A stretch of 64,000 nt of DNA from Naganishia liquefaciens (GCA_013423385.1 BLZA01000053.1:62001-126000), one strand, 5' to 3'. Counted from the stretch's first letter, positions 48,401 to 60,285 are shown. The notes: generated by a model not told the origin, from the letters alone. A program made the numbers and translations.

Positions 48401-51400
48401 TTACAAAGTTGCCGAGGCGACTGGCTTGATCATTTCCATCTTGACCTTGGCACGATGAGTGCTCTTGTCTTTGACGATGGAGATAGCGACCCGGACCTTG
48501 TCAAAGACGGAAACAACGACATCTCCCTTGTCCGTAGGTAGGGATATCGAGTAATCCTCTGGGTCAAACGTATGAACGTCCTTTTTGAACTCGATGAGAC
48601 CTTCCAGTCCCAGTCTAGAGTAGAGAATTTAGAATGTGAAGCGCTAGGCGGAGGCGGCTACGTACTGTGGCACAAACACCGCCAAACCGTTTCTAAACGT
48701 CCTAATGACAAACGCGTCTTCCGTCGCTGCGGGCGCTCCCTCGCCAGCTTTCAAGCTCCTTCCCTTGAGGGCGAGACCAACGTAGAACTCCACACTGGCT
48801 CGACCGGCCATCTGGGCGAGCCTGTGACGTCGATTGACAACGGACAGCGTTCGCTCGACATGAGATTTGGATTGCAAAGACGGGTGCAGCGGTGTGTAAC
48901 CGATTGCAGCTGCAAGTTGTCGATGGGCAAGAACATCCGCATATCGTCGAATAGGGGACTAGAAGGCGGATCAGTTGCATTCGCCTCGAGAAACAATCGA
49001 GCTCACCGTGAAATGAGTATAAATTGGACTTGCAAGACCATAATGACCGAACGTGTCCTTGGAGACACTGCCCGAGCAAAAGTATTCTGCCGCAAGCATG
49101 CAACGCGTTGCCATGATTCGCACCAGCGTATTGAATTCCGGCTCCGAGGGAATCTGCACAAGATCAGCGTGCTTTAGCTAAATTTAAGCTCTTCATCAAA
49201 TAGCGATTCGTCACTCACCACACAATGATCCAACGACTCGGCCAGAGCCTTGGATGAAGTCACGTCGAGCGTCATGCCCTTCTTCTTTTGCAGAATGTCC
49301 TGCAGCGTTTCGAAATTCGTCTTGGGAGGCGGCAAATGGCGACGAAGGACGGCTGTTTGCGGGTACGCCTCTTGTATCTTTTTGGCGACACTTATGTTGG
49401 CGAGCAACATGAATTCCTCGACAAGACTGTTTGTCTCGAGCGACTGCTTTTGCTCGACATCGATAGGTTCCGGAGCGCCCTCGTTAGTGTCGAGGTGGAT
49501 CTTGAGTTCGGGCGATGAGAGCGACAATGCTCCTGCACGCATTCGGCCCTCTTTGAGCTTGATGGCGAGCGTATTCAGCAGACGAATACCCTGCGTTAGT
49601 GGGTCCTGAAGGGCTTGATTGTCTTTGCGGTCCTGAGCTTGCTGATACGTAAAGGCTTCCTTGGACGCAATGACCGACTTGGTGAATCGCGTGCTGACAA
49701 TCTCGCCCTCGGGCGTCAGCTCCCAAATTGCCGAGAACGCGAGTCGCTCGACAAAGGGGCGGAGAGAACACAGGTTTGTGCCCAATAGCGCCGGCAACAT
49801 GTCGATTCGCTTATCGACGAGGTAGACAGTTGTACCTCGAGATGCGGCCTCGGAATCCATGGGGTTGTCGGGATGCACAAAATGCGAGACATCGGCAATG
49901 TCTGAGTAATGTTAGCGCGGACTTCATACGATCGCCATCTACTCACGGACACCCGCTTCGATGTTGCCGTTGGGCAGCGGTCGAGCGTGGAGCGCATCAT
50001 CGATATCCTGACATCCGACCGGATCGATACTGCAAATCAACAGTTCGCGCAAATCCTCCCGATCTCGCCAGATGACATTATCAGCCGTCTTGGGCGGGAC
50101 CACCCAGGATTCGCCCTCTGTTGGCAGGCAATCAAGAATTGCACGGCCAAACGGCCTGTAGGGAACCTCGTACTCCAGCAACAAACTCTCCTGCTCGGCT
50201 TCCTTGCTCTCCACCTTGCCAAGCGCTCGTACAAAGTGTCCGTCCGGGTATCGGGAGTAAGGCGACCAGCTGTCGAGCGAGACGAGGAATTTTTGGTCGA
50301 GGAGCGTGGGCGCTTGACGTGTGCGCATGCGAATACGCGGCAATTTTCGGTCGACGGGGGTCGCAAAGACCGTTTGCTGGGCCAGAGCCGTACTGGCGGC
50401 GTCGGAAACAGAAGAGCTATCAAGATGACATACATACCTGAGAGAGATTGTCAGTATGAGCCGTCCGCGCGACACGCAACCGACTCACGCTCGCCAGTTC
50501 CGCTTAATGACGCCAACGACACGTCCGGTGGGCTGTTTGACCTTTGGCTTTGACGCAAGACCTCGTGCATTCTCGGCTTCCTTGGCAGCCAGCTTTGCCT
50601 CGGCTTGTCTCGCTTCCTCGGCTTCGGCCTCTTCGTCATCTGCGTCGTCATTCTTGAGCGCAACTGCTGCCGATGTGAGCGAAAGCCGACCGGGCTTCAC
50701 AGTAATACTGACCATCCTGATCGAGGACCTCTTCTCCCGGTGCCTTCCACTCTGCCTCGGGGAGGATCTCTACCACGACAACATCGCCGTTGACGGCTCG
50801 GTTCATGCTTGTTCGTCCAACGAGAAGGATCTTCTTATCGTATGTTGCGGAATTGACAGTGCCCTGGAAGGCGGTTAGCGATGCAAGCTACAGGAAATTT
50901 GAGCTTACCTCGAGGTAATTGTACGGGTCAGCGTTAAAGAAACCCTGATGAAAGATTCCTCGCGTCATGCCTGCCTGCAACTTTGCTTGTGGGAGGTACT
51001 ATCAAGCGCATCAGCTTTCGTCCTCATTCCACCAGCAGGAGCCTCACGTCATCGTAAATCCTCTTGGTGGTCTCGCCTCTCGGGACATGCCCGTCGCCCG
51101 AACTCGTCGCCACGAGATCACTCAGCTTGACCTTCAACTCGTCCGGCAAGCCATCGACATATTCCCGTGTCGACGTCGCTGCGAGACCCATATCTTGGGC
51201 TTTTGTACGATTGGCGCGGTCATCTGTCAAGAGGACTAGTTCTGGGTGGGATGATCCACGAGGCGGAGGCTGCGACATGAGATGCGTTGCGTAGAATTGC
51301 AGCGTGAGGCGGATTGCTGCACGAGCGTTAGGTGGAGCTCCCAGCGAAGGATAAGAGCTCACCTCGATCGTTGCGGTCATTGACGGATTCCCTCGTACGC

Positions 51401-52037
51401 TCGGCAATCGGCTTGTCCTCTTCGTCACTGTTCCCCTCGTCCTGCTGCGCCGCCGTATACTCCACTTTGGTAGCCGTCTCCCTTCGCTGTTCATTCCAGA
51501 ACACCCAGACGTGTCGATCCTCCTCGGTGATAAGCTGTTGCAGACGATTGTAAAGCGGTAGCGAACGATGTCGAACTTCAGCAAGGGTCGTAGAGGGAAG
51601 GACGAGCGGAACAGTTGCGGGTAACGCCGCGAGGAGGTCCATCTGCGAGAACGCTTAGCGCTTATCTGGCCTGGTTGATGAGTGACATACCTGCCCAAGT
51701 ACGATATTGGTATCGACGACAAGCCAATGCCCAGCTACTCCGGTCCACTTGCGGTGTTTTGTGAATCCCACGGCGGGAAGCGCCGCACGGTATCCGGGAT
51801 AATCAGCGCACTCTTTGCATCCTTCGTAGCCACATGGGATATCATCTCGGAGGTACCGTTCTCTCAGGACTGGTGCGCAAGGAGCGTCAGCGGAGTTCAT
51901 CTTTAAGTGAATCACAAACCTTTGATAACCTTTCCACGCTTAGTCTTTTTCAGAAACTTTTTCTGCGCGAACGGCAAGTCATTGCGCGTCCGTTTGAGGA
52001 TTGTGATCACGGGGAGTGATCGTTCCGAAGTGTCCAT
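48401..52037 (-). CDS. DIS3: Dis3/Rrp44 exosome ribonuclease
   Basis: The start is [20 protein letters not shown] at 52037 and the stop TAA at 48401-48403; about ten exons. Dis3 is the catalytic subunit of the RNA exosome, with 3'-5' exonuclease and endonuclease activity. Domains in order: the three-Cys CR3 word [10 protein letters not shown]; the PIN domain with [28 protein letters not shown] and LLTDDRANR (acidic site residues present); cold-shock domains around [20 protein letters not shown]-like sequence ([16 protein letters not shown]); the RNB domain with [19 protein letters not shown] (catalytic Asp cluster intact) and [58 protein letters not shown]; and an S1 domain ending [14 protein letters not shown]. 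Both nuclease sites look intact, so an active enzyme is expected. Confidence 0.95.
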
Positions 52038-52526
52038 GACGATGAAGGAAGAATGGACGACAAGATCGGAATGAATTGAGATATAGATGGATGGTGCACG
52101 CAAGAACGCACGCACGAATATCGCCTCGAAATGTCGAACTATCGATCGTTACGCTTACGTAACTGCGGAAGCATTCTGATATCTGCGACATGCACTGCAA
52201 GACTACTTATTACTGCAAGTCCGGAGACTGCAAATGTGCTTTACTGGATGTGACAAATCTAATACTTTTATGCAGTAGCTTCCCTGCTGCGATTTCGGCT
52301 ACTACGGGTCGGCATAGCTTGCGCGATCTACAAGTACGCAGCCCTTGTAGCCCCTCGGATCCTGCTTCAGCACACCTCAACCAGACAGCTTGGAGCGGCC
52401 AGCACGCGCGTGACTGACATCCGGGAGCGTGCACATCGGTAGATGCTGATTATGATATAGTGCCCGCCTATCTATCCTGAGAATTATACATCTAGTCTAT
52501 GGTTTCGATGGCCTGCATAGTATATG
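52038..52526. other. Intergenic, DIS3 promoter
   Basis: About 490 bp with no supported gene; it contains the 3' flank of the second zinc-cluster gene. Confidence 0.45.
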
Positions 52527-55349
52527 TCAGCCATCGGAAATCGCGTCCGCGTCTTCACAAACCTCGGAGAATAGGCGGATTGCACCGTCGTGAATGCCCG
52601 CCTTGCAATCTGGATCTCGACCTGGATCTGCTGGAGCTCTGAGAGGACTATCAGCATACAAGCGTCTCGCCTCTCGCCTCTCGCCTCTCGCCTCTCGCCT
52701 CTCGCCTCTCGCCTCTCGCCTCTCGCCTCTCGCCTCTCGCCTCTCGCCTCTCGCCTCTATTCCCCATACTGACCTTCTTCGGCTCCCGCCTCCTTCAGCC
52801 GCCCCGCCTCTTCCGTCAGCAGACTGACCGCATGCGACCAATAGATCTGCGCAATCATTGGGACCCGTAGAATCTCCTCGTCCGTCTTGAGAATGCTAAT
52901 GAAACTGATAAGTCGACGTACGTGCTCTATCGATTTGCCGATCGACGCCGATTCCCCAGCGCGATGCAAGTATGCCTGAGCGAGCTCGAGTAACGAAAAC
53001 TAAGGAACCGGGACTTAGCATTCGCGGGGTTGTATAACCATCTACTTAGCAGCGTCAACAAGATAAACTTGTCCGGCGTGGCGGAATTTTCGCTGGACGA
53101 GCTCAAATTCGCAAAGTCGGCCCAGGCGGGAGGCAAGGAAGCCTTGATGCGTCGTATCGCGCCCCAGGCGAGATCCAGCTTGTTGCCCAGTGACGCCGGA
53201 CTTGAGAGTGAAAGCTCGAATGCGTACGTCAACATCGCCAGCTAGAGGGCGGCGTGTAAGTATGGACCATACATTTGCGCTTGAACGTACCGCAAGGAGA
53301 TCAGGAGCACTATGCGATCGACTTTGAGTATATTTCGTCGACTGGACCTGTCAAACGTACCCTCGAGCCTCTGGCATATGCTCCAATCCAACGTCTGCGC
53401 CCTCTAAGAATTCCTGCAAGGTGGTATATCGCGAATCCTGTAGGGTTGACCGTCAAGTTGACCCCGCACGCTGCAAAAAAACAGCGACAAACCTCGCTAA
53501 AGGCAATTGGGAAATCCTCCATGTGATCATCATACGTGGCTATTCTCATCCAGACCAAAATCGCAGAGCAATGCAGAGCCCACAGCGACCAAAAGAGGTG
53601 CAACTGCTCGACGCATTCTTCACTCGTCGTTCTTTGCACATTGCACATCAGTCTCCGCATTCCCGCCGAGGCTGAATCGCCTTGATCAGTCAGATGTAGC
53701 CCACAGAAGCGGGCAAGCCTGAACACGCTGTCAGTGGGCAGTCAACGACAAGCCATAATACATACGAAATGGCCTGATTCCCGAATTCCACAGCCTCGCC
53801 TTGGCCCTGTATTACGAGATATAGCATCAAATCCATCGCCGCGCGAATCAGGTCTTGATGATGCGTGCCCGCAGCCATTCCCTTGTAGAATTCCGACTTT
53901 GCAATCTCGAAAAAGTTGGCGTGAAAATCGCGGATGGTCGGCTCGTCGTGAAAGGTTGCGCCTAAAAGATACTGGACAAATGGTCAGCTTCGCATACAGA
54001 CCGACAAACAGAGTCCACATACCGAGCTGTAGACAAACGCTGGATGCAGATCCGATTCGAGTCCCTGCAGGAGTTCTTCGCGGAAATTGCACCGATCCAG
54101 ATGGATTATTGGGAAACGCTTGACGTTGAAACAATACGATTGAACGAGTTTTTGTCGCAAGAATGGCGGCACGTCAATCGTCTTTGTGTTCGGCGCTGCC
54201 GAGGGTGATGAGAGAAAGAGGCGTGTGGGATTGCAAGAATCTAGCAAAGCATCATGACTGGCTCGTGGTCCGGTAGTGGGGCTGGCGTCGGGCTTTTGCG
54301 TAGGTTGCGGGATTGTCCGTGAAGATTCGCCAAAGGATCCCTGAAGCGTCTCGGATGGAGGCCCAAAGCCCGGCTGTGCCATTGCCTGGAAAGCTTCCCA
54401 ACTTGCGCTTCCGTGTATGAAGCCGGACATGTCCCAAAGACCATATCCACTCGGAACGAATGTGTTGATGGGATCTTGGAATGCACTCGCTACGAGACCT
54501 TGTGTGTGTCCACTGAAGGTTGTTGAAGAGCTAGAGGGCCTGGTTGACAAAGATAACGCGTCCACCTTCATGTCAGAGTACCCTTCTTGGATCTCGCCAG
54601 TCTGCGCAACCGATCCCGAGAAATCGTACGCGTTTTCAATGAGCGGCGTTGGTAGACTAACAAACTCGTTGAGGATGGCTTGCGTATTGGGACTGAATGG
54701 CTGGGGGGATGACTGCGCTGAGACACCGCCGTATGCCAGCAAGGCGGCTTGGTTTACAGTTGGAGGCCTAGGTCCAGCAAAACTCGGTTGCGTCGCAGAA
54801 TGCAGGGTTGGCTGACTTGATTCGACGGTTGGGAGTGACGCTGGAGGCGCACGCGAGGTCACTGTAACATACGTCAGTACCATTCAAGTGATCCCCATAA
54901 AGCCAACACGCAGACTTGCCCCGAGGATCTGGATGATGAGCAGGCCTGGACCGTGCGGATTGCGTGGCCATGTCGATGACAGTGCTCCGTGAACCGTTGG
55001 CAGCGCTTCGCCTTGAACAAATCCCGTCATATACGCACTCGGCCGCACATGACCCAGAGGCGCATCTAGTGCAAGCCGGTCGCTTTGCGTCACAACGCTG
55101 TCGGAAAAATCGTGTGAGCTTGGACAACCTGTACACGCACATGTCCCTTACCATTTTATGTTTCCGGCAGCGGAGACACGCTGTGCCTCGTTTCAGAGCT
55201 GCAGGATCTCGAATCAGTAAAGGTGCGCTCGTTAGAGCGATGGGGTGGGGCTCACGTTTTGGGTGCTCGCTCATCTTTGGAGTCTTAGGTTCCTGTGACG
55301 TCGGCTCGGCCGTAGGCTTGGAGGTCAAATGAGCCGTTGGTTCTTGCAT
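52527..55349 (-). CDS. Zn2Cys6 transcription factor, paralogue 2
   Basis: The start is ATG 55349 (MQEPTAHLTSKPTAEPTSQE) or the in-frame ATG 55274 (MSEHPK), which matches the start of paralogue 1 better. The zinc cluster is GTACLRCRKHKM, then, across an intron, RCDAKRPACTRCASGSCAAE-C, spacing C-x2-C-x6-C-x6-C-x2-C-x8-C. The intron before the cluster and the one inside it are at the same places as in the gene at 13039-15887, but here the inner one has a GT donor. A disordered linker leads to FSPNTQAILNEFVSLPTPLI and IDVPPFLRQKLVQSYCFNVK, both with counterparts in paralogue 1. The helical half follows, with AQIYWSHAVSLLTEEAGRLK. The last intron (52639-52769) is mostly a heptamer repeat. Target genes unknown. 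Confidence 0.85.
52665..52755. repeat. Perfect heptamer array (TCTCGCC)13
   Basis: Thirteen perfect tandem copies of TCTCGCC fill 91 of the 131 nt of the last intron of the second zinc-cluster gene; on the transcribed strand the unit is GGCGAGA. Donor GTATGG and acceptor CTCTCAG flank it. Because 7 is not a multiple of 3, read-through would shift frame with each copy change. Confidence 0.95.
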
Positions 55350-57165
55350 GATTAAGAGATAGGGAAGGGGAGGCGGTGTAATCGTTCAAGAGACCACGGA
55401 CGGGATCAACCATTGACAGCCGTCCTGCCACTCCAGACCAGCCGACGGAATGAGTTGACCACTTGAAGACCTTATTGAAAAGCTCTAGGATACAAGTGGA
55501 CCAGACATACGCTTGACGGCTCGACTGTAACCGGCAAGCCAGCTTGTAACCGGCAAGCCAGCTTCTAATCGACTTCGGTTGCGTAACAACTTCGTTTAGG
55601 TATGTGGGTGCCCATCCTTTAGCTCATGCTTTCCTCCAAGTTCAGCTCCTTCACCTGCAGCTTCTTTCTGGCTAAACAGCTGGCTGAAATAATTGCTGAA
55701 ATAGAGACAGCCTCAGGGAGAGGTCTGGTGACTCACCTAGTAGCAGGTCTAGTAGCTCACCTGTTCCACGTGCGGCTGCTAATATAACCCCGTTTTGAGA
55801 ACGGCTTTCGAGCTATTCTTTAGCTCCAAAAGCTGTCCTAATCAAGACTGATCGGTATGCTGATACTTTATGCTGAGGAGCTTTGCTAGTTGCTGATGAG
55901 TTTGCTGATTTATTAGAATCAGCTCGATCATCCCTGTTTGCTGATGAGGATTCTCAAGCCAAAAGCTGGATCTGACTCTCCAAGAAGCGGCCTGTGCCCC
56001 GAAGCACGGGCAAGTTTACCGGCACGAGGTGCACTGCACCGAAGCCCGAGGAGATTCCAAAGATTTACTTCTCCGGTGTGATGAAGCTGGAGCTTGGTGA
56101 TGCTGATGATGGTCGACGCTTGAGAGGCCACTTGATCCGATGTAGCAACCGAAACTATTGCTCACAATCGATCTAGCCACCGACCTGTATATCTATAAAT
56201 CTGTCAACTACATGCAAGCAGTTAGGCAGGCAAGCCGTCATTAGCGAGAAAGAGCTATCGCGCCGTCGTTATCACCAAAAACAGAAGACGCTTCTGTACC
56301 CTGACAATGGATCCCGAAGATATATCTCATCAGCCTCTACCAATCCTATACCTCCGCTCAAGCTTGCGACACTCTACGCACGACTTCCCAATACCGCCCT
56401 AGTTAGGGCTACTCTTCCTGGTTAAAGGCATGACGTGCTAGTGATTTGTTTTCCTATCCCCAAACGCGGTCTTTTAATAGTCCCGATGGTGTCAAAAGGC
56501 ATGATCGACAGCACAGCAATCTAGTTCCCGAGAGAGTATACCAGCATCTTTCTCAGAGTCTTGAAAAAGACGTTTCGCTGGCTGATGAACCTATACACCC
56601 TCAATCGGCTGATGTAGGTCTTCATGGCCCTCTGCAAATGACCCAAGGCATGGAGAATCCTTGTTACCACCTGCTATCTAAGCAGAAGTTTGTCAACCAC
56701 CGAGTGGCCCGCGACGTTATGGTACACAAAAGTTCCTGTCGAATATCTTGACACCAGATCAAGTTAGTGGTGCTCTTGTTCGAATGTTCATCACGTTTTG
56801 CGAGTATACCGTGATACCCGCGCAATGCCCGTCCATCACCTCTGGGATTCCCAGAAAACCTGTCTTTGACCGCAGTGCCTATCCTAGAGACCAAACATTG
56901 ACCAAAGGACTTTGCAGTCGTCGTCTTTCCTTTGCAACTTGACCCTGGATATATTTCTTTTGCCCGCTTTAAAGAGGAGGGGCCCCAGTCAGACACCGCT
57001 AAAAGGAGACAAACTTTTCGTACCAGTATCGCTACGAGTGGTCCCGGTAGATACAAGTACGCTCTGAGCGACAAGTCTGCTCCTTGCAGAGTTGCGATCC
57101 CTTTCATTCCCAAACTCCCGTAGACGTCCAAAGGCCCGAATCTTGGCTAGAGAATCAAGCACCAT
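55350..57165. other. Repeat-rich intergenic gap, 1.8 kb
   Basis: The sequence is visibly more AT-rich than the flanks and holds several short direct repeats and CAGCT/GCTGATGAG words. Short ORFs (for example 56446-56751) have no recognisable domain. It may contain remains of a mobile element, but no terminal repeats or transposase motif could be identified. Confidence 0.4.
55527..55564. repeat. 19-bp tandem duplication
   Basis: GTAACCGGCAAGCCAGCTT occurs twice head to tail without mismatch, about 180 bp upstream of the second zinc-cluster gene. Confidence 0.9.
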
Positions 57166-57648
57166 ATGGAATGTCAGCAAACTTCGGGCACTGTCGTGAC
57201 AGCCGAGGACAAAGAAACGTACGAGATGTCTTCGGCCGTCATAGAGGCGTTGGAAAAACGAGGATGGCCACCGGCGAGAATGAGTAGACAGTTTTGGAAA
57301 TGGCCAGAAGTGCAAAAGCTCGAGTTTCTTGAAAAAGGAACAGCGCCTAAGAAGCCCAAGAAAGATGTGGATCACTCGGAAGACATCAGACTTTGGTATG
57401 AGAGGGAGACCGATAGGGCGGAAGGCAGCAACGCGGAAGGATGCTGTAATTCCAGTGGCGTAGCTCACACTGGATCAATTGGTCAAGACACAAACAGCGC
57501 GACCAATCCGCCCGAAAGTGCCTCCATCCCGGCCACGGGTGTTTCTATGAGCCCCAAATCCACTAGCGGCTCCTTCATGAGCAGAATACAAAGCTTGTGG
57601 CGTTTTCCGACCAAGCTGAGTTCCCCGCAGGTGACGCGGAGTGGATAA
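57166..57648 (+). CDS. Hypothetical hydrophilic protein
   Basis: An ATG-initiated frame of 160 codons (MECQQTSGTVVTAEDKETYE) has a helical, charged centre (ARMSRQFWKWPEVQKLEFLE, then KGTAPKKPKKDVDHSEDIRL) and a Ser/Thr/Pro-rich end. No domain is recognised. A second plus-strand frame (57597-57902) and a minus-strand frame (57575-57910, MLIYGTAVILYDIAPGAGLV) are also open and coding-like downstream, so the 3' structure is unclear; an intron could link the first frame to the second. Confidence 0.4.
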   Translation: MECQQTSGTVVTAEDKETYEMSSAVIEALEKRGWPPARMSRQFWKWPEVQKLEFLEKGTAPKKPKKDVDHSEDIRLWYERETDRAEGSNAEGCCNSSGVAHTGSIGQDTNSATNPPESASIPATGVSMSPKSTSGSFMSRIQSLWRFPTKLSSPQVTRSG

Positions 57649-58046
57649 ACGATGGCGAGGCGCCCACTCGCGTCGTCCGGGGTATGCTGTCCAGTTCCCA
57701 ACGCAGTTCCAGCGTTCTGTACTGGTCACCCGTGTTTGCGGTCAATAATGGTGTGGACGAACGAATATCTTCCGAATTCGTGTCTCCCTCGCATATGGCG
57801 CCCGCAATTGCGTTCAAGCTAGCGCTTGGCGGAATCAGTGTCGGTCTGGGCACTAGCCCAGCTCCCGGCGCGATGTCATACAGGATGACAGCCGTCCCAT
57901 AGATCAGCATTTAAAGATCGTACAACAGATCAAAACCCCCAACCCTTCCTTCAGACATTTTATGCCAGTCGCGCCGCACTGGGATCCAAGATTGAGAATG
58001 CGAGTCGTGCGCGACCGTGGCGATTTCATTACGCTGTCTAGCGTTT

Positions 58047-58987
58047 CTATGCGGCGTTACGAAGAACTGATAGACGAGTGAATTAGTACGGGCATTCGCA
58101 GGGCGTAAATCAGGCGCCGGGCATACCGAGAATGACCGAGTCTCCACGCAAGAACATTTTCCTATTCCATCCGGTGCCGAGAGTCAGTAACGACGCACCC
58201 CAGGGTGTAGTGGGCGAACCACGTACGAAATGAAGCGATCCTTGTTCATTGGCTTCTTGTTTTTGCCTTTTGGTACTTCTGTCCACATCTGTGTTCGAGA
58301 AGGGTAAGCTGACGTGCGATAGACGGCGGTGAGGATCGTCGGACGTGCCTCTTTGACGTTTTCGAGAACCTAGGGGAGAACAAGGGCGTCAGCATGAATT
58401 GTAAGAACCGCGGGATTAAGGGATTGTGTATCACGAGCTTTCCGCTGAACGAGGATCGGAATCTGCGACGCAGGATACAAAGATCGCCGTATGGCAGACA
58501 GGTCGTTGTTGGTCCTGGGATGCGCGAGGTATCGACCCTTGAGCTCGAAGTCGAGTCTCGCGGATTCCCGTTGAGTAGGTATGCGATACCAGCCTTTAAC
58601 CTCTCGCGGCCGCATCGCTACCGCGATTCCGCAGTCCGCACAATTTCCCAACTCCACACCACGCTCATCCGCAAATCCATAAACGCGCCCGTTCTCCATT
58701 GCACCCAACCGGCGAACCGATCCCACAACTCACCATATTCGCATGCCGATCAAACGCCTTGACCCGCGCCAGCAATTTCTTGTTATTCCTCAAACTAATC
58801 AAGACCTGCGTATTGTTTCGCACACTCTGCTGCAGCACGGATAACGGGCCCTGGGAGACTTCGTATTCCTCCAATTCGCGGATCTGACCCTCGTCGAGGT
58901 CGGACTTGTTCATGTTGGCGTATTGACTGCGGGAAAGCAGGGATCAGGGGAGGATCGCAGGGAGGATTGCAGGATGACGTACCTCAT
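58047..58987 (-). CDS. SMD2: Spliceosomal Sm core protein SmD2
   Basis: SmD2 is part of the heptameric Sm ring on U1, U2, U4 and U5 snRNAs. The protein is 111 residues: [40 protein letters not shown] (Sm1 motif), LENVKE then [38 protein letters not shown] (Sm2 motif). The end is shorter than the VLRNPL-type tail of yeast and man. The first coding exon is only ATGAG (58983-58987), joined to MNKSDLDEG through SQYAN; the Met seven residues in is an alternative start. The segment at 58289-58348 is 60 nt with no in-frame stop and a GC donor; family alignment says it is an intron. The last intron has a TACTAAT branch-point-like word. Confidence 0.93.
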
Positions 58988-59265
58988 CTTGCTGGTAGGA
59001 CTGCGTTGAGTGAATCTCCGATGCCTTGATACGACTCTTCCCTACGGAATGACCCACTTGCATGAGCGTGATGAGCAACGAGACAGGACCCTCCCGATCG
59101 CGCCGTCTCCCTTGTTATGGAGTGAATGTGTTATTATGACGTGTATTACGCGTCGCTCGATCGTAATCATTCAGACGACGCCTCACCAGCTTGTTCATCA
59201 CCGTCATCCTCGACCTCGCTCACATCGCCTCCAGCTAAGCTTGAAGATCTACAGCAGCAGCAACC
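58988..59265. promoter_or_regulatory. Bidirectional promoter, SmD2 / Sem1
   Basis: The two ATGs point away from each other with 278 bp between them. No clear TATA box is visible, as expected for housekeeping genes. Confidence 0.5.
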
Positions 59266-60016
59266 ATGGCAGCCCAACCACCAACGACGACCGACAAGTC
59301 CACAGACGCTGCTGGACCATCAACGGCTAATGGCGTGCAGAATGGGGAGAAGAAGCTGGAGCATTTGGGAGCGCTCGAGGAGGATGATGAGTTTGAGGTG
59401 AGTACAGCGGATGGCTACAGCGAGGGAGTGCCACTGCAGAGGATGCTTCATAGAGGCCGATCAGGGTTCCCTGGAAGAGGTCAGAACCGACCCGAGACGA
59501 AGCGTTCGATGTTTGGCCTCAGGTTCTACCTTTCCAGCGGAAGCCCTCACTTGCCCATGAAGCCTTGCCCACGAAGCCTTGAGGTCGCATAGAATCTCCT
59601 CAACATTCGCTGACCATTCTGCAATCTCCAGGAATTTCCCGCAGAAGGTACACATCACACCGACTCCTCTTTCCATGCCGCACTGAACCCCACTCCTTCC
59701 CCCTAGACTGGCCAGAATCATCAACTACTCTGGCGGCACTCACCTCCGCCACGGCGGGTACCGGTCAAGCGCAAGCGCAAGATCCGAGCGCTCAGCTTTG
59801 GGAGGATAATTGGGATGATGATGACAAGGAATCGCCGTTTACGCAGCAGTTGAGGTGAGTTGTCGTGGGGTGTGTCGGGCGTCCAAGGGCGTATAAGGGA
59901 CGAGCGATTCCATATTTTCTTTCTCCGCACATCGTATCAATTCGCTGAATCTCGGTTGTCTTATTTTCAGGGCGGAACTTCAAACTAACAACGATCCAGA
60001 TGCGATGAAAATGTAA
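59266..60016 (+). CDS. SEM1: Sem1/Rpn15 (DSS1) proteasome lid and mRNA-export cofactor
   Basis: Four exons give 113 residues. Sem1 is a tiny acidic, mostly unfolded protein shared by the 26S proteasome lid, the TREX-2 mRNA-export complex and, as DSS1, BRCA2-type recombination factors. The signature is two acidic-aromatic segments: LEEDDEFEEFPAEDWPES and AQLWEDNWDDDDKESPFTQQ, then the helix LRAELQT. All are present in order. The N-terminal 30 residues are a Thr/Ala/Pro-rich extension not needed in the family. Exon 2 is short, encoding EFPAE only. The stop follows DPDAMKM. Confidence 0.95.
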
Positions 60017-60285
60017 CAAGATGTGACAAAATGTAACGAAATGATATACTTCGCGACGAACAGCAGCAGGAGAATGGTCATTCAAACAGTCGCCTCTGCA
60101 GCTGATCGTGTACCCTATGATTTTGCGCGGATGAACGGATGGGCTCAATGATTGCGCTGACGCTTTGTAACACCGCCAATAGCGGAATGGCTGCAAAACG
60201 GATCGACAGATTAGACGTTTGCTAACATTGCTTCTTTTCTGATACAACATTGTTTGCACTTTCTTGACGCGCTCCATCCAACCTT

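Noticed and set aside
52527-52841. Protein with seven-residue repeats (ARGERRE) read through the heptamer array
   Set aside because: The array lies between good splice sites, and alignment with the paralogue shows the coding sequence continues on either side of it.
55350-57165. Intact transposon or retroelement
   Set aside because: No terminal repeats, target duplication or transposase/reverse-transcriptase motif could be recognised.
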